64,000 bases of DNA from Psychrobacillus sp042944905. Lineage in GTDB: Bacteria > Bacillota > Bacilli > Bacillales_A > Planococcaceae. The position numbers were made by a program, and so were the translations under genes. This document shows, in pieces, positions 51,932 to 59,992 of this stretch. The DNA lies in the NCBI RefSeq assembly GCF_042944905.1, contig NZ_CP168496.1:2108001-2172000 (forward strand), given 5' to 3'. The stretch's first letter is position 1; every line of letters begins with the position of its first letter. A model generated the notes under the pieces. That model had not been told where the DNA came from. It saw only the letters and a program-made list of their open reading frames with translations, and did no database searches.

Positions 51932-52315
51932 TCAAGAAAGTAATCCCATTATGGAAAAGAATTTAGCATAAAATTGTTGCATATGTCTGAGCCAAACCAT
52001 TATTAATATTGCTTTTGTTGTAAATGTAAGAATAGTAGCAAGGCTTGTATATTCATACTCAATCAGTAGTTCCTCTACTATTTGAGAAACGAATAGTAAA
52101 ATGACAGAAAATAGAAGTAACTTAAACACAGGTAGAAGGGCTGTTGGGATGACAGAAATGAATTGAGTAGTATAAGGAATGATAAAAGTCATCAAAATAT
52201 AAGATAAGAACAAAAAAATGTAAATAGTATAAACAACAGAGTGTAGTCGCGGATAAATTGCTTTCACTAATTGCAATAAACAAAATGCGATGATGATCGT
52301 AATATATACAATCAT
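51932..52315 (-). CDS. spoIIIAD: stage III sporulation protein AD
   Basis: 127 residues, four predicted membrane helices. Sequence is diverged but length, topology and place between AC and AE fit SpoIIIAD. Gaps of 3 and 4 bp to its neighbours show one operon. The ribosome site is weak (GAGCTGACAA). Confidence 0.8.
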   Translation of the reverse strand: MIVYITIIIAFCLLQLVKAIYPRLHSVVYTIYIFLFLSYILMTFIIPYTTQFISVIPTALLPVFKLLLFSVILLFVSQIVEELLIEYEYTSLATILTFTTKAILIMVWLRHMQQFYAKFFSIMGLLS

Positions 52316-52318
52316 TTG

Positions 52319-52528
52319 TCAGCTCGTCATAATAAGCCATTCTAGAAATGTAGAAATTTCATAAAAGAATACCTTCAATAATCGTAATAACTCAATTGTC
52401 ATATAGATATAACCGACAAAAAATAAAAAAAAGGCGAATTCCTTCTTCCCTGTTGACTCAAAAAACAAATGAAGTATAGCAATTAATAATCCTATACCAG
52501 CCACTCGAAGTACATCGTGAAGTTCCAC
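52319..52528 (-). CDS. spoIIIAC: stage III sporulation protein AC
   Basis: 69 residues from GTG 52528, which follows GGGGGAGGCATT; a longer reading from ATG 52573 would bury that ribosome site and the upstream promoter. Two membrane helices: VLRVAGIGLLIAILHLFFES and FAFFLFFVGYIYMTIELLRL. The start VxxxLRVAGIG and length match SpoIIIAC (68 residues in B. subtilis). It is the first gene of the operon here because spoIIIAA and spoIIIAB are absent. Confidence 0.86.
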   Translation of the reverse strand: MELHDVLRVAGIGLLIAILHLFFESTGKKEFAFFLFFVGYIYMTIELLRLLKVFFYEISTFLEWLIMTS

Positions 52529-52552
52529 AATGCCTCCCCCTTCCATACAAAC

Positions 52553-52581
52553 AACATATGAAAGTCCGTCCACAAATATGA
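52553..52581 (-). promoter_or_regulatory. sigma-E-like promoter in front of spoIIIAC
   Basis: Minus strand TCATATT (52575-52581) is a perfect KMATATT -35; after 14 bp CATATGTT (52553-52560) matches CATACAmT at 5-6 of 8. The predicted start is about 18 bases before the GTG at 52528. Confidence 0.6.
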
Positions 52582-52699
52582 AAAAAAGTCACGCAAATAT
52601 AGCGTATCCTTTATAAAGGACATTATTTTACTAAAATGCGTGATGTAAAAAAACAGTGCCGTTAAAAACACAAAAATGAACATGATTATTTATGTAATT

Positions 52700-52795
52700 C
52701 AATCGGCTACTCAGCTCATAAGCACCTACCGAATGCTTGTCCGCCTAAACTGTCGTTATAAGCTCTTATCGACCATGCTATTATCGGGTGAAAAC
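52700..52795. repeat. decayed array related to the one at 47.1-47.4 kb
   Basis: Subunits of 20-22 bp share CCTAAACTGTCGTTATAAGC- and CTTATCGACCATGCTATTA-like pattern with TAA and TAT/ATA at fixed places. Match to the 47-kb array is loose. It fills part of the gap where spoIIIAA and spoIIIAB would be expected. Confidence 0.5.
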
Positions 52796-52796
52796 A

Positions 52797-52880
52797 AAAG
52801 GATCAGGAAGTGACTAAGTCACTTCCTGATCCTTTATTGGTAATACTATTGCGAATGTTCGTCCGCTGTGTACTTCTTTA
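52797..52880. repeat. intergenic hairpin element, copy 3 (also efp terminator)
   Basis: Core 52797-52835: perfect 18-bp stem with loop TAA and apical GAAGTGACTAAGTCACTTC. Bases 52836-52880 resemble the right arm of copy 2. The T run after the stem on the minus strand would stop transcription from efp before spoIIIAC. Confidence 0.8.
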
Positions 52881-52900
52881 TATAACTGTTTGCAGATTGA

Positions 52901-53458
52901 TTAACCTCTTGAAACGTATGAACCTTCATCTGTATTAATAATTAGTTTGTCTCCAACATTGATGAAAAGTGGAACGGTTACAACAAGACCAGTTTCAACT
53001 GTTGCCGTCTTAGAACCACCACCTGAAGTGTCTCCTTTAATACCTGGTTCTGTTTCTGTAACTTCCAAAGTAACTGTTTTAGGTAACTCTACGCCAAGTA
53101 TTTCACCTTGATATTGAATAATATGAATTTCCATGTTTTCACGTAAGAATTTTAATTCATGCTCGATTTGTTTCTCACCTAATTCAATTTGCTCGTAAGA
53201 TTCTGTATCCATGAATACATGTTGATCTCCGCTTGCATATAGATATTGCATTTTTTTATTATCAATTTGTGCTTTTTCTACTTTTTCTCCGGCACGGAAT
53301 GTTTTTTCGTTTACGGATCCGTTACGTAAGTTTCTTAGTTTAGATCGCACAAAAGCTGCACCTTTACCTGGTTTTACGTGTTGAAAATCTAGCACGCGAT
53401 AAAGTACACCATCTACTACTATAGTTAAACCTGTTTTAAAATCATTTACAGAAATCAT
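52901..53458 (-). CDS. efp: translation elongation factor P
   Basis: 185 residues, three beta-barrel domains. The loop PGKGAAFVRSKLRN carries Lys32, the site that is modified in Bacillus-type EF-P; the C-terminal domain has the GLVVTVPLFINVGDKL segment (GLVVTVPLFI then NVGDKL). Relieves stalling at polyproline. 17 bp after papA. Confidence 0.97.
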   Translation of the reverse strand: MISVNDFKTGLTIVVDGVLYRVLDFQHVKPGKGAAFVRSKLRNLRNGSVNEKTFRAGEKVEKAQIDNKKMQYLYASGDQHVFMDTESYEQIELGEKQIEHELKFLRENMEIHIIQYQGEILGVELPKTVTLEVTETEPGIKGDTSGGGSKTATVETGLVVTVPLFINVGDKLIINTDEGSYVSRG

Positions 53459-53475
53459 TGTTATTCCTCCAAAAT

Positions 53476-54537
53476 TTAAGATAAGATAAGTAATTCTTTT
53501 GTCGAATGCGTCAGCTTTTCAAGACCATTTTCTGTTACAATCGCATCGTCTTCTATACGAACTCCACCGATATTCGGCAAGTATATTCCTGGCTCAATTG
53601 TAATAATCATCCCTGGTTCTAGTGTAATATCAGAACGGAAAGATAACCCTGGACCTTCATGTACTTCAAGACCAATACCATGACCTAAAGAATGACCAAA
53701 TGCTTCCCCATATCCTTTCGAAGCAATATAGTCACGAGCAATTGCATCTGCTTCTTTACCCGTCATACCTGGTTTTATCATCTCTAAAGCAAGTAATTGT
53801 GAATCTAAAACTACTTGATATATTTCTTTTAACTTATCACTCGGTTCACCTACTGCTATTGTTCGAGTTGTATCCGAAATATATCCATTATAAAGTGCCC
53901 CAAAGTCAAGTGTCACAAAGTCACCATCTTCAATAACTTTGCTTGTAGCAACCCCATGTGGAAGTGCTGATCTTACACCAGAAGCAACGATTGTATCAAA
54001 AGAGGAAGAAGAAGCACCAAGTTTACGCATGAAAAACTCAAGCTCATTTGACACATCTAACTCTGTCATTCCCGGTTTTATGTATGTAACAATGTGTTCA
54101 AAAGCCTGATCTGCAATGCGACAAGCTGCCTTTATAATACTAATCTCTTCCTCCGTCTTAATCAAGCGAATTTTTTCTACTAAACCAGAAAGAGGAACTA
54201 AATCTGCTTGAATTGCTTGTTTATACACTTCATAGCCACTAAAAGTGACATCATCTTTTTCAAACCCAAGTGATTTAATACCCATTTCTTTTACTTGATT
54301 GGCAATTTCTTCGCTTAATAATTTCGTGTGTAGTACGATTCGATAGTCTTTTACTTGACTAGCAGCTTGTTCCGTATAACGAAAATCTGTAATAAATACT
54401 GCATCATTTTTTGAAACAATTGCTACACCTGCTGTACCAGTAAAGTCCGTCATATATCGTCTGCTATATCCATTCGTTATAAGTAAAGCATCTACTCCGT
54501 GTTCTTCTAAAGCTGCACGTAATTTTTCAAGTTTCAT
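53476..54537 (-). CDS. papA: Xaa-Pro aminopeptidase PapA/YqhT (M24B)
   Basis: 353 residues from ATG 54537 (MKLEKLRAALEEHGVDALLI; GGGG eight bases upstream). Creatinase-like N-terminal domain, then the pita-bread fold with metal ligands in LDFGALYNGYISDTTRT, GHSLGHGIGLEVHE and IEPGIY ... RIEDDAIVT. Cleaves X-Pro dipeptides. Forms a unit with efp. Confidence 0.93.
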   Translation of the reverse strand: MKLEKLRAALEEHGVDALLITNGYSRRYMTDFTGTAGVAIVSKNDAVFITDFRYTEQAASQVKDYRIVLHTKLLSEEIANQVKEMGIKSLGFEKDDVTFSGYEVYKQAIQADLVPLSGLVEKIRLIKTEEEISIIKAACRIADQAFEHIVTYIKPGMTELDVSNELEFFMRKLGASSSSFDTIVASGVRSALPHGVATSKVIEDGDFVTLDFGALYNGYISDTTRTIAVGEPSDKLKEIYQVVLDSQLLALEMIKPGMTGKEADAIARDYIASKGYGEAFGHSLGHGIGLEVHEGPGLSFRSDITLEPGMIITIEPGIYLPNIGGVRIEDDAIVTENGLEKLTHSTKELLILS

Positions 54538-54610
54538 TGTTATACCCCATCTCGTTTTCTTATTCAAATCTACTTTTTATTTTATCATAGGAAACGGTTG
54601 GGGTAAATTT

Positions 54611-55039
54611 TCATTTGCTCAGCGGATTATCCTGCACATGAAAAATGGCGGATTCCATTAAAAATCGTACTAGCATAACGACGATACATATAAATGGAAT
54701 TGATAAATGTTTGATTGTTTTGGAAACTGAAATTTTATCCAAAAATAGCCATTCTAGAGCTACTGCCAAAATAATCCCCAGCGCTAAGCTACTAATAGAT
54801 ACAGGAATTTTTATGAAGATTAAACTAATATAATAAAGAACAATACAAAAACACCAGAGTCCTATAAATAAAATAAACCATTTCCAATAATCTTTACTCT
54901 TACTCAATACTTCCAATTTGTCCGCATAACCAATAGGGCTCCATTTGATAAAATGAAAAAATTCCATCATTTTCAAAAGTAATATACAAATCAATGCTGT
55001 TACAAAACTAGTACTAACAGATAAACCATTTAATTTCAT
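54611..55039 (-). CDS. yqhR: YqhR family membrane protein
   Basis: 142 residues from ATG 55039 (GGAG eight bases before; GTG at 55045 is too close). Four membrane helices; WSPIGYADKLEVL-like phrase (KWSPIGYADK) after helix 1. Length, topology and place upstream of papA match B. subtilis YqhR. aroQ (yqhS), which lies between in B. subtilis, is absent. Function unknown. Confidence 0.75.
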   Translation of the reverse strand: MKLNGLSVSTSFVTALICILLLKMMEFFHFIKWSPIGYADKLEVLSKSKDYWKWFILFIGLWCFCIVLYYISLIFIKIPVSISSLALGIILAVALEWLFLDKISVSKTIKHLSIPFICIVVMLVRFLMESAIFHVQDNPLSK

Positions 55040-55118
55040 CTTCACTTCTCCTTTTTCTAACAGTTTGATACTTAAGGAAGATAATTAAACAATATAATTA
55101 AATGTTATCTACATACAA

Positions 55119-55157
55119 AAAACACACATTGAATACTCCACATTCAATGTGTGTTTT
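55119..55157 (-). terminator. nrdJ terminator
   Basis: Perfect 16-bp stem (55119-55134 with 55142-55157), 11 bp after the nrdJ stop, with T run on the minus strand. Confidence 0.9.
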
Positions 55158-55167
55158 ATAGATTACA

Positions 55168-57732
55168 TTATAATCCGCATTTTAATTGCGCATTACAATT
55201 TGTACATGTGTTACAGCCGCCCATTTCTTCCACTGTACCTTTGCGACATACCGGACAAGTATTTCCCACTTCTGATCCAATAGTTACGTTTGTTGAACGT
55301 AAATCTTGAATTGTATCAATTAAAACAATTGGACGCTTTTCGAATAGCTTTTCTTCTTGTCTATGATCATCTTGTGTATTTTCTTCCGCTTTTAGAGTTA
55401 GTACTTGGGAATCGCGGCTTCCATCAACATACACTGTACCGCCTTTTGCACCACCACGATACAATCGTTCATATACTCCTTCTACTTGTTCTACTGTATA
55501 GCCACGAGGCGCGTTTACAGTTTTCGAAATAGAACTATCAATCCAACGTTGAATAATACACTGAACATCTGCATGCGCATCTGGAGAAAGCTCCATTGCA
55601 GTAACAAACCAGTTTGGAAGACTTTCTTCTTCCGCTGCCGCATTTGCTTTTAGATATTCTTGTACGATATCTGCTTTTACTTCGATGAATTTCCCTAAAC
55701 GTCCACTTCTGTAATATGTGAAGGAATAATAAGGTTCAAGTCCAGTAGAAACACCTACCATTGTTCCCGTAGATCCCGTTGGAGCAACCGTTAATAAATG
55801 AGAGTTGCGAATTCCATTTTCTAAAATAGAATTTCTAATTTCTTCCGGCATAGATTGCATAAATCCTGTTTCTGTAAAAGCTTTTCGTAAACGATTCGTT
55901 TCTTCCTCTGTATCGGCTGTTAAGAATGGAAAACTTCCTCGTTCTTGCGCCAGCTCTGCTGAAGTTTCGTATGCAGCTAGTGCAATCGTTTTAAAGACCT
56001 CATCAACTAATATATTTCCTTCTTCCGAGCCATACTCTTTTTCACAATAAATTAAAAGATCTGCAAGACCCATCACGCCTAAACCTACACGTCTTTCACC
56101 TAATGCTTGTACTTTATTTTCTTTTAAGAAATAAGGGGTTGCATCGATTACGTTATCTTGCATGCGCACACCAACACTTACCGTTTCTTTTAAAGCTTCA
56201 AAGTTTACTGTTTTTGTTTCTTTATTTGCAAATTGCGCTAGGTTTACAGCAGCTAAGTTACACACAGAATATGGTGCAAGCGGCTGTTCACCACATGGGT
56301 TCGTAGCGACTACTTTTTGGCCATATGCTTTCGCATTTGTTTTTTCATTTGCATTATCGATGAAGAAAATACCAGGTTCTGCAGAGTAAGTAGCACAAAC
56401 ATTTATCAAATTCCAAAGCTCTTTTGCTCTTACTGTTCTGTACGTTCTAACTGCATAGCCCATCTTTTCCCATTCTCGAACATCCCCAACTTCATGCCAA
56501 TGTTTGTTATAGTAAGCCATTTGTTCTGGTGTATATGATTCAATTGCAGGAAAACGCAGTTCAAAGTCTGTATCATCTTCTACTGCTTTCATAAAGTCAT
56601 CTGTAAGCGTGACAGAGATATTCGCTCCTGATAAAAACTCAGAGTTGTGTACTGTGAACGTACCACCATCACGTAGTTTCGTTTCCGCATCACGAATAAT
56701 TCCTTCGTTGAAACCACCTAATCCTGGAATAGCTTTGTAGTTCACAATTCCTTGATACATCGCTTCTTCCTGAAAGTTTAAAGGATTAAATTTAAGCTTG
56801 TCCTTCGCTAATTGCTTAATCGTTTCATCGTTTGTATTTTCGATTAAGAAGCGTAGTATACGCGGATTTTGCATTTTTGAAATGATAAATTCCGCAATAT
56901 CTGGATGCCAGTCAGCTAGCATGATCATTTGTGCTCCACGTCTTGATCCACCTTGTTCTACAAGATGAGTCAGTTTAGCTATATCGTCTAGCCATGAAAC
57001 AGATCCTGAAGATTTTCCGTTTACTCCACGAGCAAGTGTGTTACGTGGACGTAGAGTTGAACCGTTTGTCCCAACGCCACCACCGCGACTCATAATTTCC
57101 ATTACTTGCTTACGATGATCACTAATTCCTTCACGAGAATCAGCTACGAATGGCATTACATAACAGTTAAAATAGGTTACATCTGTTCCAGTGCCCGCTC
57201 CGTATAATACTCGTCCAGCAGGAATAAATTTCAACGAAACAAGCTGTTCATAGAATTTTTGGAACCACTCAGCACGTTTTTCTTCCGTTTTTTCTACAGA
57301 AGCAAGACCAGTTGCATTACGTTTTGCTATTTGTTCATAAAATAATTCTAATGGTTTCTCAATAACATTGATTGAACGTCTAACAATTCCAGTTGTAAGC
57401 CCATCACTATCATCAATTGCACTTCGATAGTCCTCTTCAATTAATACCTCTGCTGTGTTTGTTTCTTCATCAATTGAAACGATAAAACCTAAACCACGTG
57501 CAGGAAACTTTGGATCAGCTTTTACAGTTAGAACGACAAAATCCCCTACTTTTAGCGTTTTCTTTTCTGTGTCCTTGAATGAATAACGGTCAATCATTAC
57601 TAATCGGGAAACACCTTTGTGTGTCAATTTCATGTCGTTTGTAATCGGGTGTACTTGTGGAAATAGTTCAATGTCTTCGTTTAACTGCTCAATGTTAATG
57701 GTTGCATTTTTATTCTGAGATGCTAATACCAT
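55168..57732 (-). CDS. nrdJ: adenosylcobalamin-dependent (class II) ribonucleotide reductase
   Basis: 854 residues from the second of two adjacent ATGs (57732; GGAGG seven bases upstream). The ten-stranded barrel has FNCYVMP with the N-terminal redox Cys191, NPCGEQ at 479-484 with the radical-site Cys481 and Glu483, and Cys492 in YSVCNL (numbers from the first ATG). The C-terminal 35 residues hold CPVCRKG and CNTCTNCNAQLKCG, a Zn-ribbon-like redox tail of NrdJ. Reduces ribonucleotides without oxygen dependence. Two palindromes lie upstream. Confidence 0.96.
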   Translation of the reverse strand: MVLASQNKNATINIEQLNEDIELFPQVHPITNDMKLTHKGVSRLVMIDRYSFKDTEKKTLKVGDFVVLTVKADPKFPARGLGFIVSIDEETNTAEVLIEEDYRSAIDDSDGLTTGIVRRSINVIEKPLELFYEQIAKRNATGLASVEKTEEKRAEWFQKFYEQLVSLKFIPAGRVLYGAGTGTDVTYFNCYVMPFVADSREGISDHRKQVMEIMSRGGGVGTNGSTLRPRNTLARGVNGKSSGSVSWLDDIAKLTHLVEQGGSRRGAQMIMLADWHPDIAEFIISKMQNPRILRFLIENTNDETIKQLAKDKLKFNPLNFQEEAMYQGIVNYKAIPGLGGFNEGIIRDAETKLRDGGTFTVHNSEFLSGANISVTLTDDFMKAVEDDTDFELRFPAIESYTPEQMAYYNKHWHEVGDVREWEKMGYAVRTYRTVRAKELWNLINVCATYSAEPGIFFIDNANEKTNAKAYGQKVVATNPCGEQPLAPYSVCNLAAVNLAQFANKETKTVNFEALKETVSVGVRMQDNVIDATPYFLKENKVQALGERRVGLGVMGLADLLIYCEKEYGSEEGNILVDEVFKTIALAAYETSAELAQERGSFPFLTADTEEETNRLRKAFTETGFMQSMPEEIRNSILENGIRNSHLLTVAPTGSTGTMVGVSTGLEPYYSFTYYRSGRLGKFIEVKADIVQEYLKANAAAEEESLPNWFVTAMELSPDAHADVQCIIQRWIDSSISKTVNAPRGYTVEQVEGVYERLYRGGAKGGTVYVDGSRDSQVLTLKAEENTQDDHRQEEKLFEKRPIVLIDTIQDLRSTNVTIGSEVGNTCPVCRKGTVEEMGGCNTCTNCNAQLKCGL

Positions 57733-57763
57733 CATATTGCCTCCCTTTTAATTAAAAAAATAA

Positions 57764-57790
57764 AATACACCATACTGTATATGGTGTATT
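57764..57790. promoter_or_regulatory. inverted repeat upstream of nrdJ, NrdR-box-like
   Basis: Perfect 11-bp arms AATACACCATA and TATGGTGTATT around CTGTA. The ACAC...GTGT spacing and AT centre resemble an NrdR box, though the arms are longer than usual. A hairpin in the leader RNA is the alternative. Confidence 0.5.
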
Positions 57791-57800
57791 ATTATAAATG

Positions 57801-57819
57801 ACATTACTATATGTTGTGT
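57801..57819. promoter_or_regulatory. second NrdR-box-like site upstream of nrdJ
   Basis: Minus strand ACACAACATATAGTAATGT resembles the NrdR consensus ACACwATATATwGTGT in its left half. It lies 10 bp from the inverted repeat at 57764-57790; NrdR boxes usually come in pairs. Confidence 0.4.
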
Positions 57820-57897
57820 TTTTTTGCAAATTAGCAGTTTAGCTACAAACGCAAGCATATCAGTAGTCAATGTACTAAAGGACTAAAAAAAATATAA

Positions 57898-58734
57898 TTA
57901 TTTTTTAAAATTCCATTCATCATTTGCATATCGCTTCTGTTCCAGCTCTTTCACGTACTGTTCTTGCGCTTCACTTAGTGTAATTTCTACTAAATCTATG
58001 TGTAAAGCATCTTCAAATCCATGTTTAAAAGCTATTTTACAGTCGTCGACTGATACAGGACTTTGACTAATTTTGTTTATAGCAACTGCTTTCTTTGACA
58101 AACTTGCTTTTACCCTATCTCTTACCTCATTGGAAGCAAACTTAAACGTCTGAATGAGTTTATCTTCATCTAAATCCAACAAAATTGCGCCGTGTTGAAG
58201 TATAACACCTTTTTGTCTCGTTTGCGCACTACCAGCTACTTTTTTTCCTTCCACAACAAGTTCATACCAACTTGGAGTATCAAAACAAACTGCTGACTTC
58301 GGTTTCTTTAAATCTATTTTTTTCTCTTCTGTGTCAGGAATAGAAAAATAAGCATCTAGACCTAGGTTTTGAAAACCAAGTAATAATCCTTCACTAATTA
58401 CACGATAAGCTTCCGTAACGGTAGCAGGCATGTCAGGATATTTCTCAGATACTATAACGCTATACGTAAGCTCATGTTCATGCAGAACACCTCTTCCTCC
58501 AGTTGGTCTACGAACAAAACCAAGACCTAAACGCTCTACCGCTTCTAAATCTATTTCTTTTTCAACAGATTGAAAATAACCAATGGACAATGTTGCAGGG
58601 TTCCATTCATAAAATCGAATGACTGGTGGAATAAGTCCCTCACTATGCCAATCAAGTAGCGCTTCATCTAACGCCATATTATAAGATGGACTACAAGGTC
58701 CAGAATTAATAAAGTACCATTTCGTCTTTTCCAT
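57898..58734 (-). CDS. lipM: octanoyl-[GcvH]:ACP transferase LipM
   Basis: 278 residues from ATG 58734 (GGGGGGAG upstream), same length as B. subtilis LipM. Catalytic Cys150 in SAVCFDTPSW and Lys in VEGKKVAGSAQTRQ, with RRPTGGRGVLH at 75-85. Moves octanoate from ACP to GcvH, the first step of lipoate assembly. It is divergent from yqhL, close to the gcv operon that needs lipoylated GcvH. Confidence 0.95.
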   Translation of the reverse strand: MEKTKWYFINSGPCSPSYNMALDEALLDWHSEGLIPPVIRFYEWNPATLSIGYFQSVEKEIDLEAVERLGLGFVRRPTGGRGVLHEHELTYSVIVSEKYPDMPATVTEAYRVISEGLLLGFQNLGLDAYFSIPDTEEKKIDLKKPKSAVCFDTPSWYELVVEGKKVAGSAQTRQKGVILQHGAILLDLDEDKLIQTFKFASNEVRDRVKASLSKKAVAINKISQSPVSVDDCKIAFKHGFEDALHIDLVEITLSEAQEQYVKELEQKRYANDEWNFKK

Positions 58735-58837
58735 TACTTCTTCTCCCCCCATAACGATATTCATTTTATCAAATAGATTGAATTGTATCTAGTTAATCTT
58801 TTATAATAAGGAGTGAAACATAGAAAGGGGAAAGACC

Positions 58838-59221
58838 GTGCCTACTATTTTATACATTATGATCGCTGTACTTGTTATTTTGCTAGCTTATGCTGGTGTA
58901 CAAGCGTTCCGTCTAAAGAAAGCCGTTACAAATCTTACGCAAGAACAGTTTATTGAGGGGTACCGTAAAGCTCAATTAATCGATGTAAGAGAACCAAAAG
59001 AATTTGATGCAGGACATGTTCTTGGGGCAAGAAATATTCCTTCGTCACAACTTCGACAACGTTTTAAGGAAATTCGCACAGACAAACCAGTTTATCTATA
59101 TTGCCAAAGTGGTGCAAGAAGCTCACGTGCAGCAATGTTTTTAAAGAAAAAAGGATGTACAGATTTGAATCAGCTTCAAGGTGGATTCAAAACTTGGACT
59201 GGCAAGATAAAATCTAAATAA
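58838..59221 (+). CDS. yqhL: membrane-anchored rhodanese YqhL
   Basis: 127 residues: N-terminal membrane helix (ILYIMIAVLVILLAYAGVQA), then a rhodanese domain with DVREPKEFDAGH and the active-site loop YCQSGARSSR, Cys89. Probably sulfur transfer at the membrane. Start ATG? It reads GTG CCT ACT with AAAGGGGAAAG upstream. Conserved neighbour of lipM and gcv genes. Confidence 0.9.
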   Translation: MPTILYIMIAVLVILLAYAGVQAFRLKKAVTNLTQEQFIEGYRKAQLIDVREPKEFDAGHVLGARNIPSSQLRQRFKEIRTDKPVYLYCQSGARSSRAAMFLKKKGCTDLNQLQGGFKTWTGKIKSK

Positions 59222-59225
59222 TAAT

Positions 59226-59258
59226 AAAGGTTCTTCTTTAAACAGGAGAGCCTTTTTT
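59226..59258 (+). terminator. yqhL terminator
   Basis: Stem AAAGGTTCTTC with GGAGAGCCTTT (two G:U pairs) followed by TTTTTT, 5 bp after the stop. Confidence 0.75.
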
Positions 59259-59356
59259 TATTTTCTTACTAATTATTCCAATCCAAAACTAACTACAATG
59301 TTGCACATAATTTATATAGTGCAAATTAGTTAGTTTCCGCTAGGATTTCCACTGCA

Positions 59357-59455
59357 GGGCGGACGCTTTCAGCGGGGTGAGCGATGAGCCATCACCGCCG
59401 CATTTGCGTTTGTGATGGCTCATCTGTCTCACTCATCCCGCTGGAGTTGCCGCCC
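59357..59455. repeat. GC-rich inverted-repeat element, orientation 1
   Basis: Outer arms GGGCGG/GCCGCCC and AGCGGG/CCCGCT, with a perfect inner 13-bp stem (59383-59395 with 59412-59424). The wording GACGCTTTC ... CATCCCGCTGGAGT is that of a GC-rich repeat seen between genes in many Bacillaceae. GC content is far above its surroundings. Not coding. Confidence 0.75.
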
Positions 59456-59499
59456 TTTCGCTCCAATCCCATAGGGCCATGCTATCTATTCAGTAACAT

Positions 59500-59640
59500 C
59501 GCACTACGGCAAAGGTATCCGCACTTTTTATCCGGATATGATTATCCGATAAATTATGCGCAACATAGGACGTGGTACTCGCAACATTCTTGGACATTTG
59601 CGCAATATATTGATTGTTTGCAACTGACACTCATAATCTC
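59500..59640. repeat. degenerate array with near-21-bp period, core CGCAACAT
   Basis: CGCAnn cores begin at 59500, 59520, 59559, 59580, 59601 and (as TGCAAC) 59619: steps 20, 39, 21, 21, 18. The two exact 21-bp steps and the 8-bp core make it a decayed member of the 21-bp array class. Confidence 0.6.
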
Positions 59641-59766
59641 ATACCAAGTTAAAGTAGTATTGTGATATGGTGGTCGCATTTATAGAGTATTTTATCGAAT
59701 TTATTTATTTATCGGATTTTATTTTAAGAAGCGCTACATAAAGTTGGATTTAGCGCGACGGTATGA

Positions 59767-59840
59767 GACTCCTGCGGGAAAGCGAGACAGGCGAGACCCC
59801 GCAGCGAAGTGAGGAGGCTCGACGCCCGCCCGCGGAAAGC
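59767..59840. repeat. GC-rich intergenic repeat, orientation 2
   Basis: GACTCCTGCGGGAAAGCGAG ... CGAGACCCCGCAG ... GCGGAAAGC is the common Bacillaceae intergenic repeat, reversed relative to 59357-59455. It lies in the 770-bp gap between yqhL and gcvPB. No gene. Confidence 0.75.
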
Positions 59841-59956
59841 TAATACCGGAGTGCTAAAACACGGTGGTTACTATTTTGATTACTTGGTACGCACTATATA
59901 AAAAAACACGACGTTGCAATGATTCCAGTTTTTACTATATAGTAATTAATAGTAAA

Positions 59957-59987
59957 AAAGTGCGATCCATTTTTAGGACCGCACTTT
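59957..59987 (-). terminator. gcv operon terminator
   Basis: Twelve-bp stem AAAGTGCGATCC with GGACCGCACTTT (one mismatch) and T tract on the minus strand, 5 bp from the gcvPB stop. Confidence 0.85.
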
Positions 59988-59992
59988 CTCTT

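Noticed and set aside
52492..52683. Minus-strand 63-codon hydrophobic frame as a possible spoIIIAB remnant
   Set aside because: It overlaps spoIIIAC in another frame and the sigma-E-like promoter; it does not resemble SpoIIIAB.
57820..57897. Cobalamin riboswitch upstream of nrdJ
   Set aside because: The region is short, AT-rich and lacks the conserved B12-box wording.
59384..59665. Plus-strand 93-codon frame
   Set aside because: It lies wholly in the GC-rich inverted repeat and the decayed 21-bp array; no ribosome site.
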